Source: Epiperipatus broadwayi
Lineage: Eukaryota; Onychophora; Udeonychophora; Euonychophora; Peripatidae
Direction of reading: 5' to 3'
Length of the DNA: 64,000 bases
Assembly (NCBI GenBank): GCA_028023455.1
Contig: JAQFVV010006305.1
Location: 115,001-179,000, forward strand
Shown: positions 13,346 to 25,568 of the stretch, in pieces
Layout of the letters: each line of letters starts with the position of its first letter
Position numbering within the stretch: the stretch's first letter is position 1
Program-made: the position numbers and the translations under genes
Notes under the pieces: generated by a model
Seen by the model: the letters and a program-made list of their open reading frames with translations, nothing else
Told to the model about the DNA's origin: nothing
The model's database searches: none

Positions 13346-14483
13346 TGGTGTCAGATGGAAGCAAACCCGTCGCCTCCTTATGGAGTGACAGCCAAGATGG
13401 CCACACTAGCCGGACATCTCAGTTCAAAACTAAATTTGATTTATAAATACAAATGCGATTCAAAATGGAGTCTCTTTTCTCTCTGTCTATATATCTCTGT
13501 CTATATATCTCTCAGTATCTCTCCGTATCCTTCCTGCTCAAAATATGGTCTATTTATATCTTCTTATCAGCTTAACACCTTTAAGAATTTTTCTTTGCCC
13601 CAGGATTACATTTTTAATTAATATTGTTAACATACAATCTGATTTCAAATATGCTGATATGTTAACATACAATCTGATTTCAAATATGCTAATAAGTTTC
13701 TGAGGTGTTATAACTTTTCCTTAATTCCGTTTTAATTAAATTCTAAAAACATGTAATTTTGATTTTAAATATTTGACTAAATATTAAAGAATTTCAGTTA
13801 TAACTTTTATGGTTATTTTGTAAAACTATATAGTTAAATCCAAAAATAATTTAAATTTTTATATCTAATGCAATTTCAATTAGCCAGATTTTAAAATGAC
13901 TTTTTAACTCGACCAAAGATAGGTGTGGTCATTAATTACATACTTGTTTATGACAAAATCTGTTTCTAACCAAACTTTTAATTCTAAGAAAAAAATAACA
14001 CTTAATTTTAAAGAAGACTTCTCAGCACATTTGAAAGAAAACCTTTTAAACATTTTTAAATAAACATTTTAAAATATTTTCATCTTTTAACATTTTAAAT
14101 ATATAATACATTTTAATGTTTTAAATCATGCCACCCCTATATACATTACAGATATAGGTTGGATTATATATCCACAAACGAATTAAAATAATAAATGTAT
14201 TAATAAATTGAACCCTATCATTATTTAACATAATAAAAGTATTATACTAAAATAAACACGATAATAATCATAATAATACGCTATAATTCTATCAAGCCTA
14301 TCTAATTATAGCATTCTTTCATATGTAAATATATAATGCTGTTCAGACAGCAAATTGTAGTTTTATTTTACATATTATAGTTTAAATGAGGTTCGAATCT
14401 AACACAGACGAGTGGGCTACTAGATAGATGATGAAATGGCAAGGGATTAGGAAGTTCCCATGTCAATATATATATATATATAA
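13346..14483. other. No gene; small tandem duplication
   Basis: A 35-bp direct duplication occupies 13626-13690 (units beginning GTTAACATACAATCTG). The frame at 13355-13621 is C/T-rich low complexity after its first 30 codons and I do not call it a gene. Confidence 0.45.
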
Positions 14484-14587
14484 TTAGTTTCCAACCAGTA
14501 ACCACCTAAACATTCACAGTAAATATAGCAACCAATATTTCTAACTGCTGTCAAGGCAACCATCACATCTTTTAATAGCAAGAATGG
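14484..14587. repeat. 104-bp dispersed repeat set in (TA)n, copy 1
   Basis: Matches 47041-47143 along its full length (for example CCAACCAGTAACCACCTAAA near the start and TTTTAATAGCAAGAATGG at the end). In both places the unit is bracketed by alternating TA on both sides. It has no tRNA boxes or long terminal inverted repeats. Class unknown. Confidence 0.75.
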
Positions 14588-14600
14588 AAATATATATATA

Positions 14601-16779
14601 TTATACCAGATACTCAATCTATTCTGAAACAGAGGGCGCCACCAGACCACTACGTGTCTGGAAAATTTGTTTACTGTGATCAGAATAGATGATGATGATG
14701 GTTTGCACCGACTAGACTCAGGGAGAAACAAGAGATCTTAAATTGTTTAGACAATTGAGACAAAAGCACAAAGACAAACGTCAGCCAAATTAAGTTTAAA
14801 CATATTTCATAAATTTTATTATGAGAAAATAAATTATTAAATATAAGTTTATGACACAAGAGATGGAGGTTAACTCAGGCGTGTACCAGACATACTAAAG
14901 GCAAAGCTATGACAGACTGACTGATCTTCTAATAAACAAATGTAAAAGGGAGGAAGCAAATTTCATTCAGCAGAGGATTCACCTAAACATTGGTTTTCAC
15001 TTTCAGATATTTAAACCATATGCCCCTGAAATAGACCAAAGAATCCAGCGCCGATGAGCTGTTCGAGATCTAAAACTTGGTCAGACCTTGAATGTCCTTA
15101 TATCGGTATGAGCTGCACCTATTACTACATTTAAAATAACAGTGATTGATCCATCTCAAGAACAACTGAAAAATATGCTTGAAACGGAGTAAAAACAATT
15201 AAAATTGGTGAATCCCAACCAAACGATTGGCGAAAATTAGTCTAAAATTAATACGAAAAGGTCTCAATAGGAGACAAGGAAATAATTAGAAAAACAGTTA
15301 TGTCTGCCCCAGTAATTAAAGAAAAGAAAATGAATTACAAACAAATTCTGAGTACACGCTCTGATAAATTTAAAGCATACGTAATAAATACAAAAATAAA
15401 TCTATCGGAGAGTGCACATGAGTACGAAAATCTTAAAAGTTGTAAACACTTTAGCAGAACGAAAGTATCGCTCACCTGTAATTTAAGAAAGGATAAATTT
15501 TATCTTCCTGCTGACGACTTATAAAATTACAAAGGAAAACACAATTCTAATTTCTGCTTTTTAGAGATATGAGAAACGAAATCTCCACCAGCGGCAAATT
15601 AGACGATAAAGTCGCCAGCCAAAAGATTTTTGGAGGTTTAGCAATAGGGCAAGCAGAGAGTTTAAAATTAATTATTGAATACTAAATAATTACAGGTAAG
15701 CATTTAAAATGCATGACTGCTAAAGCATTTATAAAAGCGAGGCATAAAATATAAATATAAAACTCATTCGTCACTCTCCAATAAACAAAACTGAAAGCAA
15801 ATTGGAATCTTAAAACTAAGATTCCAAGACACACTATAGAATATTGGAAAACACAGCAAATATTAGATATGAGGCTATATTGATTTAAGGAGACATATTT
15901 ATGATTATATTGAGCAGAGATTTAATGAGAATTAATTTACCCTGGGAAGAATAAAAAACGAAAATAGTTACCTTTCGGTAAAACAAAGTTCACATAGAGT
16001 GCGCACTTTTACTTAAGTTCATTTTCAGGTTCTTTATGCAGCAATGTAGATGTAGAGAGGTTCCGTCTTCTTTTAGGTGTTCAAGGCATTACTGGAGCAA
16101 ACTTGGAAGTCAGGGATCCGTCTTTTGTGGAGTTAGCAAGCCATTCGGGTGGTGGTAACAAGTATAGAATTTTTCATTTTGTTGTAAGCAAAGGTATTTA
16201 ATCACAGCTGATGTCCCTTAAGAAATTAAATGTCCGCACTGATATAAATTCTCACTTGATAAACAGCTTGTCTATCAACGAACAATGAATTAACTGACAC
16301 TCCAAATTTTCGGGGCTATTTATACGTTGCTCCATTTTCCCGTGAAACACTTTACTTGTTGTCCAATTTCTATGCCTTAGGCAGGGCAAATATTAATCTC
16401 CTGCTCAATCTATCTAAGAATTCTACCCAGGTTTATTGAAATGAAAACAACAACATAAAAATAAAATCTCCGCTATCAAAATTGTTTACAATAATTAAAA
16501 TAAAAGCAACAGGAATGCAATTAGCTAGCCAGCTTGTTTTTAAATCAAATGGATTTAAAAACAGGCAGTATATGAAAACTATTTTAAAATAAATCGATAA
16601 ATATTTTTAAAAAATCCGTTTTACATATAAACGCGTGTATACTTGGATACACGCATTCTTTTTAAATAATATTGCAAATTTAAACTCTACGTTTAATTAA
16701 AATTAAAAGCTTAATAAATTTCTTTTTTTTTTTTTTTGTTTAATAACAACACCATTGAACCAGATTTCAATCAGGTTCA
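14601..16779 (-). repeat. E3 3' LTR
   Basis: About 2.18 kb, matching 18431-18482 plus 28642-30770 with scattered substitutions. It contains GAGGGCGCCACCAGACC near its outer end. The related GGGGGCGCCAGACACG is found in the E2 LTR, which supports common ancestry of the two families. A 74-codon frame at 15300-15524 on the opposite strand also exists in the other LTR (29282-29506), but its changes are mostly amino-acid replacing, so I treat it as chance. Confidence 0.82.
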
Positions 16780-17017
16780 ACTTGCCTCAAAACGTGATCA
16801 AAAAAAAAAAAAAACATTCCTGTAATTTTTTTTTTTTTTTTAAACTATAAACACTTTAAAATATTATTAGAAATTCGGCCGAAAGTTTGCCTCGCACTCA
16901 TGAAAAAAAAAAACAATATTTCATTTTAATCAAAACCTTTCTGCATTCTCGTAATTCATTAACAATTTTTTTTTTTTTTATTAAAAACAATCCGTCAGAT
17001 TACTAAAAGCTGCACTC
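16780..17017. other. E3 3' internal region with homopolymer runs
   Basis: Between the gag-like ORF and the 3' LTR lie several A or T runs of 10-15 bases. No coding signal and no good purine tract next to the LTR are visible. Confidence 0.5.
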
Positions 17018-17953
17018 TTAACTTTTGTCCGGCGGTTCTTTTACTCCACTTACTAACTTACTGAAATAAGTTTCTTTCCCTCGCTTATATTTTCTTAGTT
17101 TATACACTTTTCTCTTGTCTCTTTCTCGTTCTATTTTGTTTGCTATCTCATATGTCTGAAGGACTTCAGGCCTAGCAAAACCCCTTTCTACTAAGTGTCC
17201 CTTTTTATTACTCATACTATCAGCATTAGTATACGGAAAGAATTTATCATCTACGACCTTTTTGAATGTTTGACCTAAGATGGCTTCTATTTCTACCTTA
17301 AAATCTTATTTCTTAATCTTTCTTTTAACTCTTTTCTTTTTTTCGAATTTATATTCAAAACAAACAGTTATTGAAACCAATTTATTTTTAGTTTTACGCG
17401 AAGACTCTTTTACCTGATTTTCTGTTTTTACCTTATAACTTTCTTCTATTGCTTTATTTACATTTACTAAATTTTCTGCCACACTTTCTACTTGTAACCC
17501 ATCTGTGCTTATTTCTAACTTCATTTCCACCTTTTCTGTCCTAACACTATCCTGTGCTACCTTAATTTCTATATCTTTTATGACCTCAACTTTTTCTACT
17601 TCTTGAGTTTCTTCTACTTCTCCCATCATTTCTCGTCTCATTTCTTTCATTTCCCTAATCATTTCTTCCTTCATTTCCTGCTGGCCCTGCTTAACTTCAC
17701 TAATTTCTTCCTTCATTGCCTGTTGGACCTGTTTAATTTCCTCCTTTATTTCCGCTTTAAACTCTGCCATCATTGCTTGCTGACTTTTCTTGAATTCACT
17801 CATATCCTCCTTCATTTCTATTACCAACTTCATCAACATCTTCATCATCATCTGTGACTCACTTTCTTCTTTTTCTACAATTTGAGGGTTTTTAAATGAG
17901 ACAGGGCTTTCTTCTACACATGCCGCCCTGTCGCTTTCTTCGTTGACTTCCAT
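17018..17953 (-). pseudogene. E3 gag-like ORF with one in-frame stop
   Basis: The frame starts at ATG 17953 and runs to a TAA at 17306-17308, stays in frame and open past it, and ends at 17018. The N-terminus has ESPVSFKN, EESES and a methionine/lysine-rich segment. It lines up with ESPITFKK and EAESD at the same place in the E2 Gag, so the two are homologous. The middle is a long coiled coil of repeated QQAMKEEI-type units. The part after the stop is basic and ends KEPPDKS. I see no capsid domain like that of E2 and no zinc knuckle. The start lies about 450 bases from the primer-site region, as in E2. Confidence 0.6.
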
Positions 17954-18395
17954 TTTTACACAAAGATTAAATTCACAATACTAACTTTTTTTAAAAACAA
18001 AAAATCTAAACTCTAAAAGCCAATAAAATGCTATTTACTGTTTTCTATAAATTATTTCATAACAAAGACGAACTATATTTAACTCTTCAAAAAAAATTAA
18101 CTTAGACAGACTTTTTAGACAATACGCTTTTTACTGTTTATAATTTATTTCATATAAAAGAAAGACGAACTATATTTAACTCTTCAAATAAAATTACTCC
18201 GACAGACTTTTTGAAAATATGCTTTTTAAGTTTCTAAATTATTTCATTAAAAAGACAAACCCCATTCTACCAAACTGCTCCAAAATACATGCAATAATTA
18301 ACAAAACCGAACCTCCACCTACTAAATCTTGCCTCTTACACCTGAAATTTTCTCAATTGTCCAAACAAAATCTCACATGAGTTTTAAAACTCGAA

Positions 18396-18415
18396 GCCTC
18401 ATGTTGGTAGCACTA
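18396..18415 (-). promoter_or_regulatory. E3 primer-site-like sequence
   Basis: On the plus strand GCCTCATGTTGGTAGCACTA is a close match to GCCTCACGTTGGAAGCGCCA, the site just inside the 5' LTR of E2. Here it is separated from the recognisable LTR by about 15-20 extra bases (AAAAATTTTAGCCTA) and has lost the CC of the terminal CCA-pairing bases, so it may be worn. Confidence 0.45.
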
Positions 18416-18430
18416 AAAAATTTTAGCCTA

Positions 18431-18482
18431 TATACCGGATACTCAATCTATTCTGAAACAGAGGGCGCCACCAGACCACTAC
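18431..18482 (-). repeat. E3 5' LTR, small displaced part
   Basis: Fifty-two bases matching 14602-14653 of the 3' LTR (TATACCGGATACTCAATC... to ...CCAGACCACTAC). The LINE begins at the next base. Confidence 0.82.
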
Positions 18483-18487
18483 AAAAG

Positions 18488-20533
18488 ATGGAATTAAATA
18501 AAACAATTGAAAATGAAGAGGTTGAGGTATTAGCAGTAGTGGAAACACATTTAAGAGAAGAAGAAGAACCTATTTTGGAACAGTTGGTATGGCAGGGTAT
18601 AAATAGAAAAGAAAAAGAAAAAAGGGGTGGTGGTATAGGTGTTATATCAAAAAAATATTTAAATATTGTTAAATGTCAAGAACACTTGTGGTTTGAAATA
18701 AGGTTGGGTAGACAAGAATGGATGGTGGCTATAGTTTATATAGCTACTGGAGATAGTCAAATTATATTGGAGTGGAATAGTAACATATACGAATGTTTAG
18801 TTAAGGATATACAAAGTTTTAAAGAAAAGGGGAAGAGAATAATGGTTATAGGGGATATGAATGGACATATTGAAGAAATTGATGATGTAGATAATAAAAA
18901 TGGACAGCTTTTGAAGAATTTTTGTCAGAAAGTGAATTTGAGTATTGGAAATTTATTAAATATTTATGAGGGACAATACACATGATCGAGAAATAATATA
19001 TTTCACACAATAGATTATGTATTGGTAGAGAAAGAGGGAATAAATAAAATACGGAAAATTAAGGTATTTGATAATGAAGAAAAAGTATGCACTAGTGATC
19101 ATAATTTCATTGTAATTGAAATGGTTAGTAATGTGATGGAGAATAGAAATAAAAGTAGAAATAATAGTGAAAGATGTGGATGGAGAGTAAATGATAAGAA
19201 TAAGTTGGAAGAGTATAAAATACAAGTTGAAGAAATAATGGAAGAGTGGGTTGGGGATGAGTATAAGGATTGGTGTAAGGAAGTAGAAAAAGTTGCAAAT
19301 AGGGTTTTAGGTGAGAATATTGAAAAGAATAAAAGTAATAAAAAAATTAAAATTAGTAAAAGTGTAAAAGAAAGGAAAGAAGCATGTAGAGAATATAAGT
19401 GTGCTATTAAGAATAAGGAAAGTGAAAAAGATATTAATGCTAAATGGGAAAAGTACTTAGAAAAGAAGAAGTTGGCTAAAATAGATATTTATAGAGAGAG
19501 AATGAAATTGAATAGTAAATTGTTGGAGGATATTAATAAAAGTGGAAGAGATGGAAGTAAAAAATTTTGGAATTATATTAAAAGGAGAAATGTAGGGGAG
19601 AGAGAGTTAGTATTACTAGATGATGAGGGAACTGAGTGTAGTTCTAGAGAAGATTTAGAGAGAATCTTAAATAGTTATGTAATGAATATAGAAAAGATGT
19701 TAAATGTGAATGATAGAATATTAGAAAATATGAAAGAATATAGTAATGGGAATATTAGTTTTTCAGAAAATGAACTAAATGAGGTAGAGAAGAAATTGAA
19801 AAGTGGGAAGGCAAGAGGTTTAGATGGATGGGCAGCAGAGATGGTAATGAATTTAGGATATAGGGCAAAAGTAAAGTTATTATCCTGTTTTAATAAAATG
19901 GCACAGAATAGAGTTTTCCCAAGTAGTTGGAGTAATACAAGAGTAAGGTTATTATTTAAAGGAAAGGGTAAGGATCATAGAAAGTTGAATAATTATAGAC
20001 CGATAGCGGTAACATCAGTTTTATATAAAGTTTTCTCATATATGGTGGCTAGTAAAGTTGTAAAATGGATGGAAGGGAATAATGTAGTGGGTGAAATGCA
20101 AGGAGGTTTTAGATTAGATAGGCGTATAGGAGATAGTTTATTTGTAGTTACACAACTTATGGATATGAGTAGGAATGCAGATAAACAGTTATATATGAGT
20201 TTTATAGATATAGAGAAGGCATATGATAGAGTAAATAGAAATAGATTATGGATAAGTTTAGCAAATTTGGGAATGGATGAAGCTTTAATAGATATTATTA
20301 AGAAATTATATGAAAATAATTATTATATATATCAATTAGAGAATATAGAATCAATTAAAGTTAAAAATGGTGTGGGACTAAGGCAAGGATGCCCTATGTC
20401 ACCTATTTTGTTTGTGTTGTATTTGAGTGAAATGGAAAGAGCAATAGAAAGATTAGGAAGAGGGATAGAGATACCATTAATAGGTAGTAAGGGAGTATAT
20501 ATTTTGTCAGGTCTTTTTTTTTTTTGCAGATGA
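18488..20533 (+). pseudogene. LINE endonuclease plus reverse transcriptase, part 1
   Basis: The frame begins at the ATG five bases into the element. Endonuclease signatures are VVETHL, GGGIGV, GDMNGH and TSDHNF; the usual first endonuclease block is absent, so the element is truncated. An in-frame TGA at 18983-18985 falls inside GQYT-SRNN, where related elements normally have tryptophan. Reverse transcriptase signatures follow: LLFKGKGKDHRKLNNYRPIA, MQGGFRLDRR, SFIDIEKAYDRV and GLRQGCPMSPILF. The frame then fails at a run of twelve T's (20514-20525), directly before the catalytic FADD box, which continues one frame over. It nicks DNA and copies its own RNA in family members; this copy is inactive. 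Confidence 0.87.
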
Positions 20534-21366
20534 TATATTTTTGTGTGCAGAAAAAAGAGAAGATATGGAAGTTATGTTGAGGACATGTGCAAGGGTGGGT
20601 AAAGAGATGGGGATTAAATTTAGTGAAGAAAAATCAAATATAATGATGGTTAATACTGAGGAAAGAGAAGATGTAGAATTTTTATTGGGAGATATTAAGT
20701 TAAGTGTGGTGAATAGATATAGTTATTTGGGAATTATTTTAAGTAATCAGAAAAATTATTTGGATGAATGGGAGAAAAAATTGATAAATGAAGCAAAGAA
20801 AAGAAAGGGATTGATAAAGAAATTAACAGTATTTTCATATAATAAATATGATGTAGCTAGAATTATATGGAAAGGAGTTGCAGTAGCAGGGTTAACATAT
20901 GGTAATGATGCATTATATGTTAGTAAAAAGATATTAGATTATTTAGAAAAAACTCAAAGGAAAGTAGGAAGACATGCATTGGATGCAGAAGTATGGACAG
21001 CAAGGGAGGCAATTCAAGGAGAAATGGGATGGTCAAGTTTTCATATGAGAGATGCAAAAAGTAAAATGAAAATGTTTGGTAGATTGCAGTTTATGGATAA
21101 TAAAAGAATAGCTAAAATAGTATTTAATTGGGTTATGAGTAAAGGGCAGGTAACAAGATGGGTGAGAAAGGTAATGCGCTATGCAAAAGATTTGGATAAA
21201 GAATTTATATCAGTATATTTGTACAAAAGATGGGATGATTGTGTTAAGAGGATTATTGAGTGTTATAGTAGTAAGGAATGGGATAAAAGAATAGATTTAT
21301 TAATAAAGACTAGGGAGTTAGAGAGATGGAGAAATAGTATGGAGAGTAAAAAGAGTTTAAATATAT
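20523..21366 (+). pseudogene. LINE reverse transcriptase, part 2 (FADD box)
   Basis: Opens with FADDIFLCAEKREDMEVM, the catalytic block of the reverse transcriptase, shifted one frame from the upstream part by the T-run. It continues with the thumb region (YSYLGIILSNQ, DEWEKKL) for about 270 codons and is cut off after KKSLNI by the LTR of E2. A related scrap (RYLGVTLSDFE, DEWEKS) lies at 46891-46980. Confidence 0.85.
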
Positions 21367-23530
21367 TGTTACCGTCAGCCTATTTTAGCTTTTTATCCGT
21401 ACATTCCTAAAAGAGATCGAGAGCTCCGAAACAAACATGACATAGCGTAAAGCTTTATTTATTTTCTTATATCGGTAATTATTCACTATCAATACAAGGG
21501 GGCGCCAGACACGATGATTTAATTATTATTTAACTTCTCGCATCACCTTACGTCATGTCAAAACGATTTCGAAGTCTAATCCCGCCCACCAGCTCCAACT
21601 CCTAGCATGGACCAATAGGGTCACTCAGGGCCACGATGTAATTGTTTCAGCAATTACTCCTTACGTAAAAGACGCACTGTACACTAATGGGAAGGAAGTT
21701 TTATTTATTAACTGAGTGATCCTAGTACTGGACTTAACTATTGGTTGTTGGCGACCAATACGACTGTTCGTTCATCCCTCCCAAACAATTAGACTTCTTA
21801 GATCATCCCCCCTATGAATTACTTTCAATATTAGCATTAAACATTTATTTATATTTTATTATAGGCCCGCCCAATTCTTAACCTATCTTAACTAAGAGTA
21901 AATAAATAAACATCGTGACTTACGGCACGATGTTGGTAAAAGACATTTTAAAAAGAACAAATGGTTAAGTAAACAAATATAAATCTAAATTAGTGTAATT
22001 AAATGATAACTTTATTGATGATCAAAAGAAAAAATAAAATAAGAATTTAATTGTACGAAAAGATTTGAGAAATGCTCGACTTGTTTATATACTGAACAAA
22101 TTTATTGAATATAAAAAAAGCAATATTAATTCACATTTTATTAGCACACGCACACACACGCATTCACGCACTCGCACAGAAAGAAATATATTATACATAC
22201 TACAATATGGAATACAAATTTCATTTTATATCTTAAAAGTAATTGCGATGGCTTATTAGATAATAATTAAGGTCAAAGTTCATGTTTGGAAAAGTCCTAA
22301 GATTAAATTTGATTTTATGAATGTTGAGGTTACGCAAAGATAAGTTACAATAATAGGATAAATGTTACGGAATCTTTTATGATTTAATTTACGCAAGTGT
22401 AAGTTAGTTAACTATGAGATTGCCTTTAAGAGTTTACGAATGGAGTGAATGAAACATAAAGTAAAATAAATTGTTACCTAGGATTTGGATTTCGACTTCC
22501 GCTGCTTCGAATGAAATGAGGATTTGAACGTGGGATATGGCATCTTCATAATGAAGTATTCGTTTTATTCAAAGTTGAGCATAGCGTGGTCTGGACGATT
22601 CTGGTATTTCTCGGAACATTATTATTTGATCGGAGCATTAATTTCAAATGGAGATGTCGTTAAATATTCATAGCTTCGGAGATATTTGGTGGCGGAGCGT
22701 CGATCAATCACTGACGGGTTTCCTAGCCCATCATGATAATCGACGCTCTCAGTATTAATTTCACAACGATCATCTTGAATATGGATACGGCGAAACGAAA
22801 GAATATTATTTTATATCAAGCTATATCAAGTAGACTATATTGAATATATCAAGCAAGCACGTTAAGCGAAAACATATTAAGCAACAATATCAAGCCAACA
22901 TTTGAATAGATTTTTCGTGATATTTATATGAGATGGATCTTATCTTAGGATCCAATCTCCCCCCAGAGTTCCATATTTTTAGAGTTGTCGTTCGGGTCCG
23001 CGTCCGATGTAAATGTTCACTCAATCCTTGTGCTTAAGGCAATTTTAGGTCTTGGCAATCTCATGTTGCAATCTCAGTTAACAAACTTCTATTCATTCAC
23101 ACTTTGAGTGCATACGTGTGTGCGTGTCTTACCAGAACAATACAATTTACATTAACTTAGAAGTCGAGCATTTAATCTTTTCTCAAAATCATTTCTATAA
23201 GTTTTACTTTTACTATAATTATAATTCTAAAAGAAACCCTTTTTTAAATACCCCGTGGCGTATACAAGTTGAAATTATCTATTAATATTTATAATGGCAT
23301 ATTATTTTTTCTTTTATTATATTTTTAGAGAATGTTATTTTATTAATTTATACGAAAGCCTTGACTATTTAATGAGACAATTATTATCTTTATTTTTACA
23401 AATGTATTTTAGAAAATGTGGAAAGAAAACTATATCTATTTTTTATCCTAAGTTGTAAGAAAATAAAATAGAGTATTTTACATTGCTTGAGTGTGTGTGT
23501 GTTTACATATACCGACTTTGTCTCGGTATA
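21367..23530 (-). repeat. E2 3' LTR
   Basis: 2164 bp, nearly identical to 25976-28140. It ends (plus strand) with a small inverted repeat, ATACCGA...TCGGTAT. It also holds a (CA)-rich patch at 22145-22180 and a GCGTCGAT...ATCGACGC inverted repeat at about 22697-22746. Confidence 0.9.
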
Positions 23531-24473
23531 TATCCCCGCGATCCGTCCAAAAAAAATTAAAATGTGAGGTTTGGCATTTTAATTTTTTCACAATAAAATT
23601 ATTTATTTTCTTTCTCTCTTTCTTTCTTTGCTCCGCTCTTCATGACTTTTAACCGTCTACTCTGGCCGACTATCCTATGGTTCGACTTTCCCTCACATAA
23701 AGAAAACGAAGTGGCAGGTTATGTGGTCAGGCTCGGATTCGATATCTACGAACTCAGCTCGGCGTGCCATAATTGGTATATCTTGCCCAATCTGGTACAG
23801 GCACCCTGGGTGGAAGGTTGGCATGGGGATGGACATTTCCGAGGTCCCGCGATGCAAGGTTACGAATATATAGGCATTTCCTTACGGCCTATCTAATGGA
23901 AGGCAGGGGGATGGACCTTTCCGAAGTCCCCTCTGCAAAAACGACGACAAATACGAGGTAGCGAATAATCTAGAACCCTAAGTATTCAAAACATCCGAGC
24001 TCTGTACCTCCTAGCACAATGGTAAATAGAGAGGGAAGGAACAATAATAGTGCACTTCTCGTGATCCGGCTTTTCCTTTTTCTCTAGTTGGTCTCCGTGT
24101 CTTTTCCCCGTGTGTTTTTGATTAATACATTTTAGTTGAAGGCGGGCGACGTTCTTTGATCTAACTGGCTTTCAGGAATCTTTAAAATGGCTTTCAGAAT
24201 TGCTGCTTTATATAAAACGGCTTTCACAATACTGATTTATTTAAATGGATGGTTTTCTTCCGTTAGTTACTGCTTTAGTTGAAAAGATGGTTTATTGACC
24301 CCCCTTCCCCCCTTGTTTGTGTATAATGCGATGCGACATGTATGTCCCTTCCGGTCCGAAGTCGTTTTCCTACAGTAATAGTGGTTTATTAATCGCAATC
24401 CGGTGATCATATTCCTGGGGGCAAATCCGTGTCCTTCAGCGTGTGTTTTTTTTTTTTCTTTCACTTGTGTTTA
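23531..24473 (-). other. E2 region between gag and 3' LTR, no pol
   Basis: GC is visibly higher than elsewhere. No frame shows pol motifs on either strand. A motif is duplicated at 23812-23848 and 23898-23930 (GGAAGG...GGGGATGGAC...TTTCCGA). The plus-strand frames here run against the element and are not credible genes. Confidence 0.6.
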
Positions 24474-25568
24474 TTAGTATCGATCTGGTGGTAGTTTTCT
24501 CCTTTCTAGTTCTTGTCTTGGCCTCTCTATCGGCCTTCCCCGTCCTTCTGCTCGCTCGAACTTTGCTATGGCGTCTCCCATCTCGTGGATGCCCTTGTCA
24601 TCCCGGCTTATCATCATCCGCCTGATGTCTGTCGGCATGTTATGTCTGATGATCGAGACGATCTGCTCTTCTGTCATGTGATATGCTGGCAGCTGTTGGA
24701 GGCCTGCCACCTGCCTGTAGTAGAATTGGGTTATTGTCTCGCTCGGTTTGGACCCGTACTTCTCGTTGGTGATGTGGAAGTAGATCCCCTCTTGTCTGGT
24801 GGCGTTCCAAAAGCTCCGTAGTATCTCCTCTCGATACTCTACGAATGATCTAGGTTTAAATTCAATCGTCCGCCACCAATCCCTAGCTGGCCCTTGCAAG
24901 TACGTGCTGGCAATATTGATTTTGTCTGGCTCTGGCTTAGAGGGTTCAGAAAACAGGTTCCGTGCGCTCTCTACGTGGTCCATCGGACTCTCGTTTTCAC
25001 CTGCTCTGAAGGTTTCAATTTTTATTTGCCTTTCGGCCCATGACTGGCTTGGTTCCCGCGCATTTATTCCCCGTTCGACTCTCTTCTCCAACTCCTCCAG
25101 ACGTTTGGCCATGATTTCTCCCGGTATGTTCTGTTGTGGCTCGATTCCCTCTATCTTTCTATCTATCGCGTCCACCTTTTGTATGATGCCTTCCAGTCCT
25201 GCCTTCGCTGTTTTTACTTCAATCCTTGCCTCTTCTATCTCGGCCTTAGCTGTGCCGATCTCTATTTTCATCGAGGTGATTTCATTTTTTACTTCGGCGA
25301 TCTTTATTTCCTCTTTGCTCTGCTCCTCCTCTGACTCTCCGGTGTCTCCCTTCACTATTTTTCGTATCTCCCTAATGAGTTCCTCTCTATCCTCCTTTCT
25401 CTCTCTCCTTCTTTCTTCCCTATCCTCCCTCATCTCTTTCATCATCTGGCTCATCATTCTTATTAGTATTTTTATATCTGATTCGGCCTCCTCTTTCACC
25501 TCTGTCTTCTTGAATGTTATAGGGCTTTCCCCCGTCTCCTCCCACGCGATATCGTTATTGTTGTCCAT
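24474..25568 (-). CDS. gag: E2 Gag, Ty3/Gypsy capsid type, intact
   Basis: An unbroken 364-codon frame. Residues 1-40 carry the leader shared with E3 (ESPITFKK, EAESD). Residues about 40-165 are charged and probably coiled coil, including RREDREER-like runs of E and R. From about 185 to 320 comes a retrotransposon Gag/capsid domain with the usual spaced tryptophans and aromatics: FRAGENESPMDHV, ARDWWRTIEFKPRSFVEYRE, LRSFWNATRQE and the FYYRQVAGLQQLPAYHMTEE stretch. It ends in a basic tail (RPRQELERRKLPPDRY) with no CCHC knuckle. Capsid proteins of this type assemble the cytoplasmic particle in which reverse transcription occurs. With no pol in the element, Gag here would package its RNA but need enzymes from another element. 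Confidence 0.88.
   Translation of the reverse strand: MDNNNDIAWEETGESPITFKKTEVKEEAESDIKILIRMMSQMMKEMREDREERRRERKEDREELIREIRKIVKGDTGESEEEQSKEEIKIAEVKNEITSMKIEIGTAKAEIEEARIEVKTAKAGLEGIIQKVDAIDRKIEGIEPQQNIPGEIMAKRLEELEKRVERGINAREPSQSWAERQIKIETFRAGENESPMDHVESARNLFSEPSKPEPDKINIASTYLQGPARDWWRTIEFKPRSFVEYREEILRSFWNATRQEGIYFHITNEKYGSKPSETITQFYYRQVAGLQQLPAYHMTEEQIVSIIRHNMPTDIRRMMISRDDKGIHEMGDAIAKFERAEGRGRPIERPRQELERRKLPPDRY

Noticed and set aside
13355-13621. 88-codon frame with a short ordinary N-terminus
   Set aside because: It soon becomes C/T-repeat translation (ISVYISLSIS) and has no upstream or downstream exon support.
14391-14401. GGTTCGAATCT, a near-perfect B box
   Set aside because: No A box or tRNA fold at the proper distance on either strand.
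15300-15524. 74-codon frame present in both E3 LTRs (also 29282-29506)
   Set aside because: It runs against the element. The differences between copies mostly change amino acids, and LTR duplication alone explains its presence twice.
17603-17857. 84-codon plus-strand frame rich in F, H, L
   Set aside because: Mirror of the E3 gag-like coiled coil.
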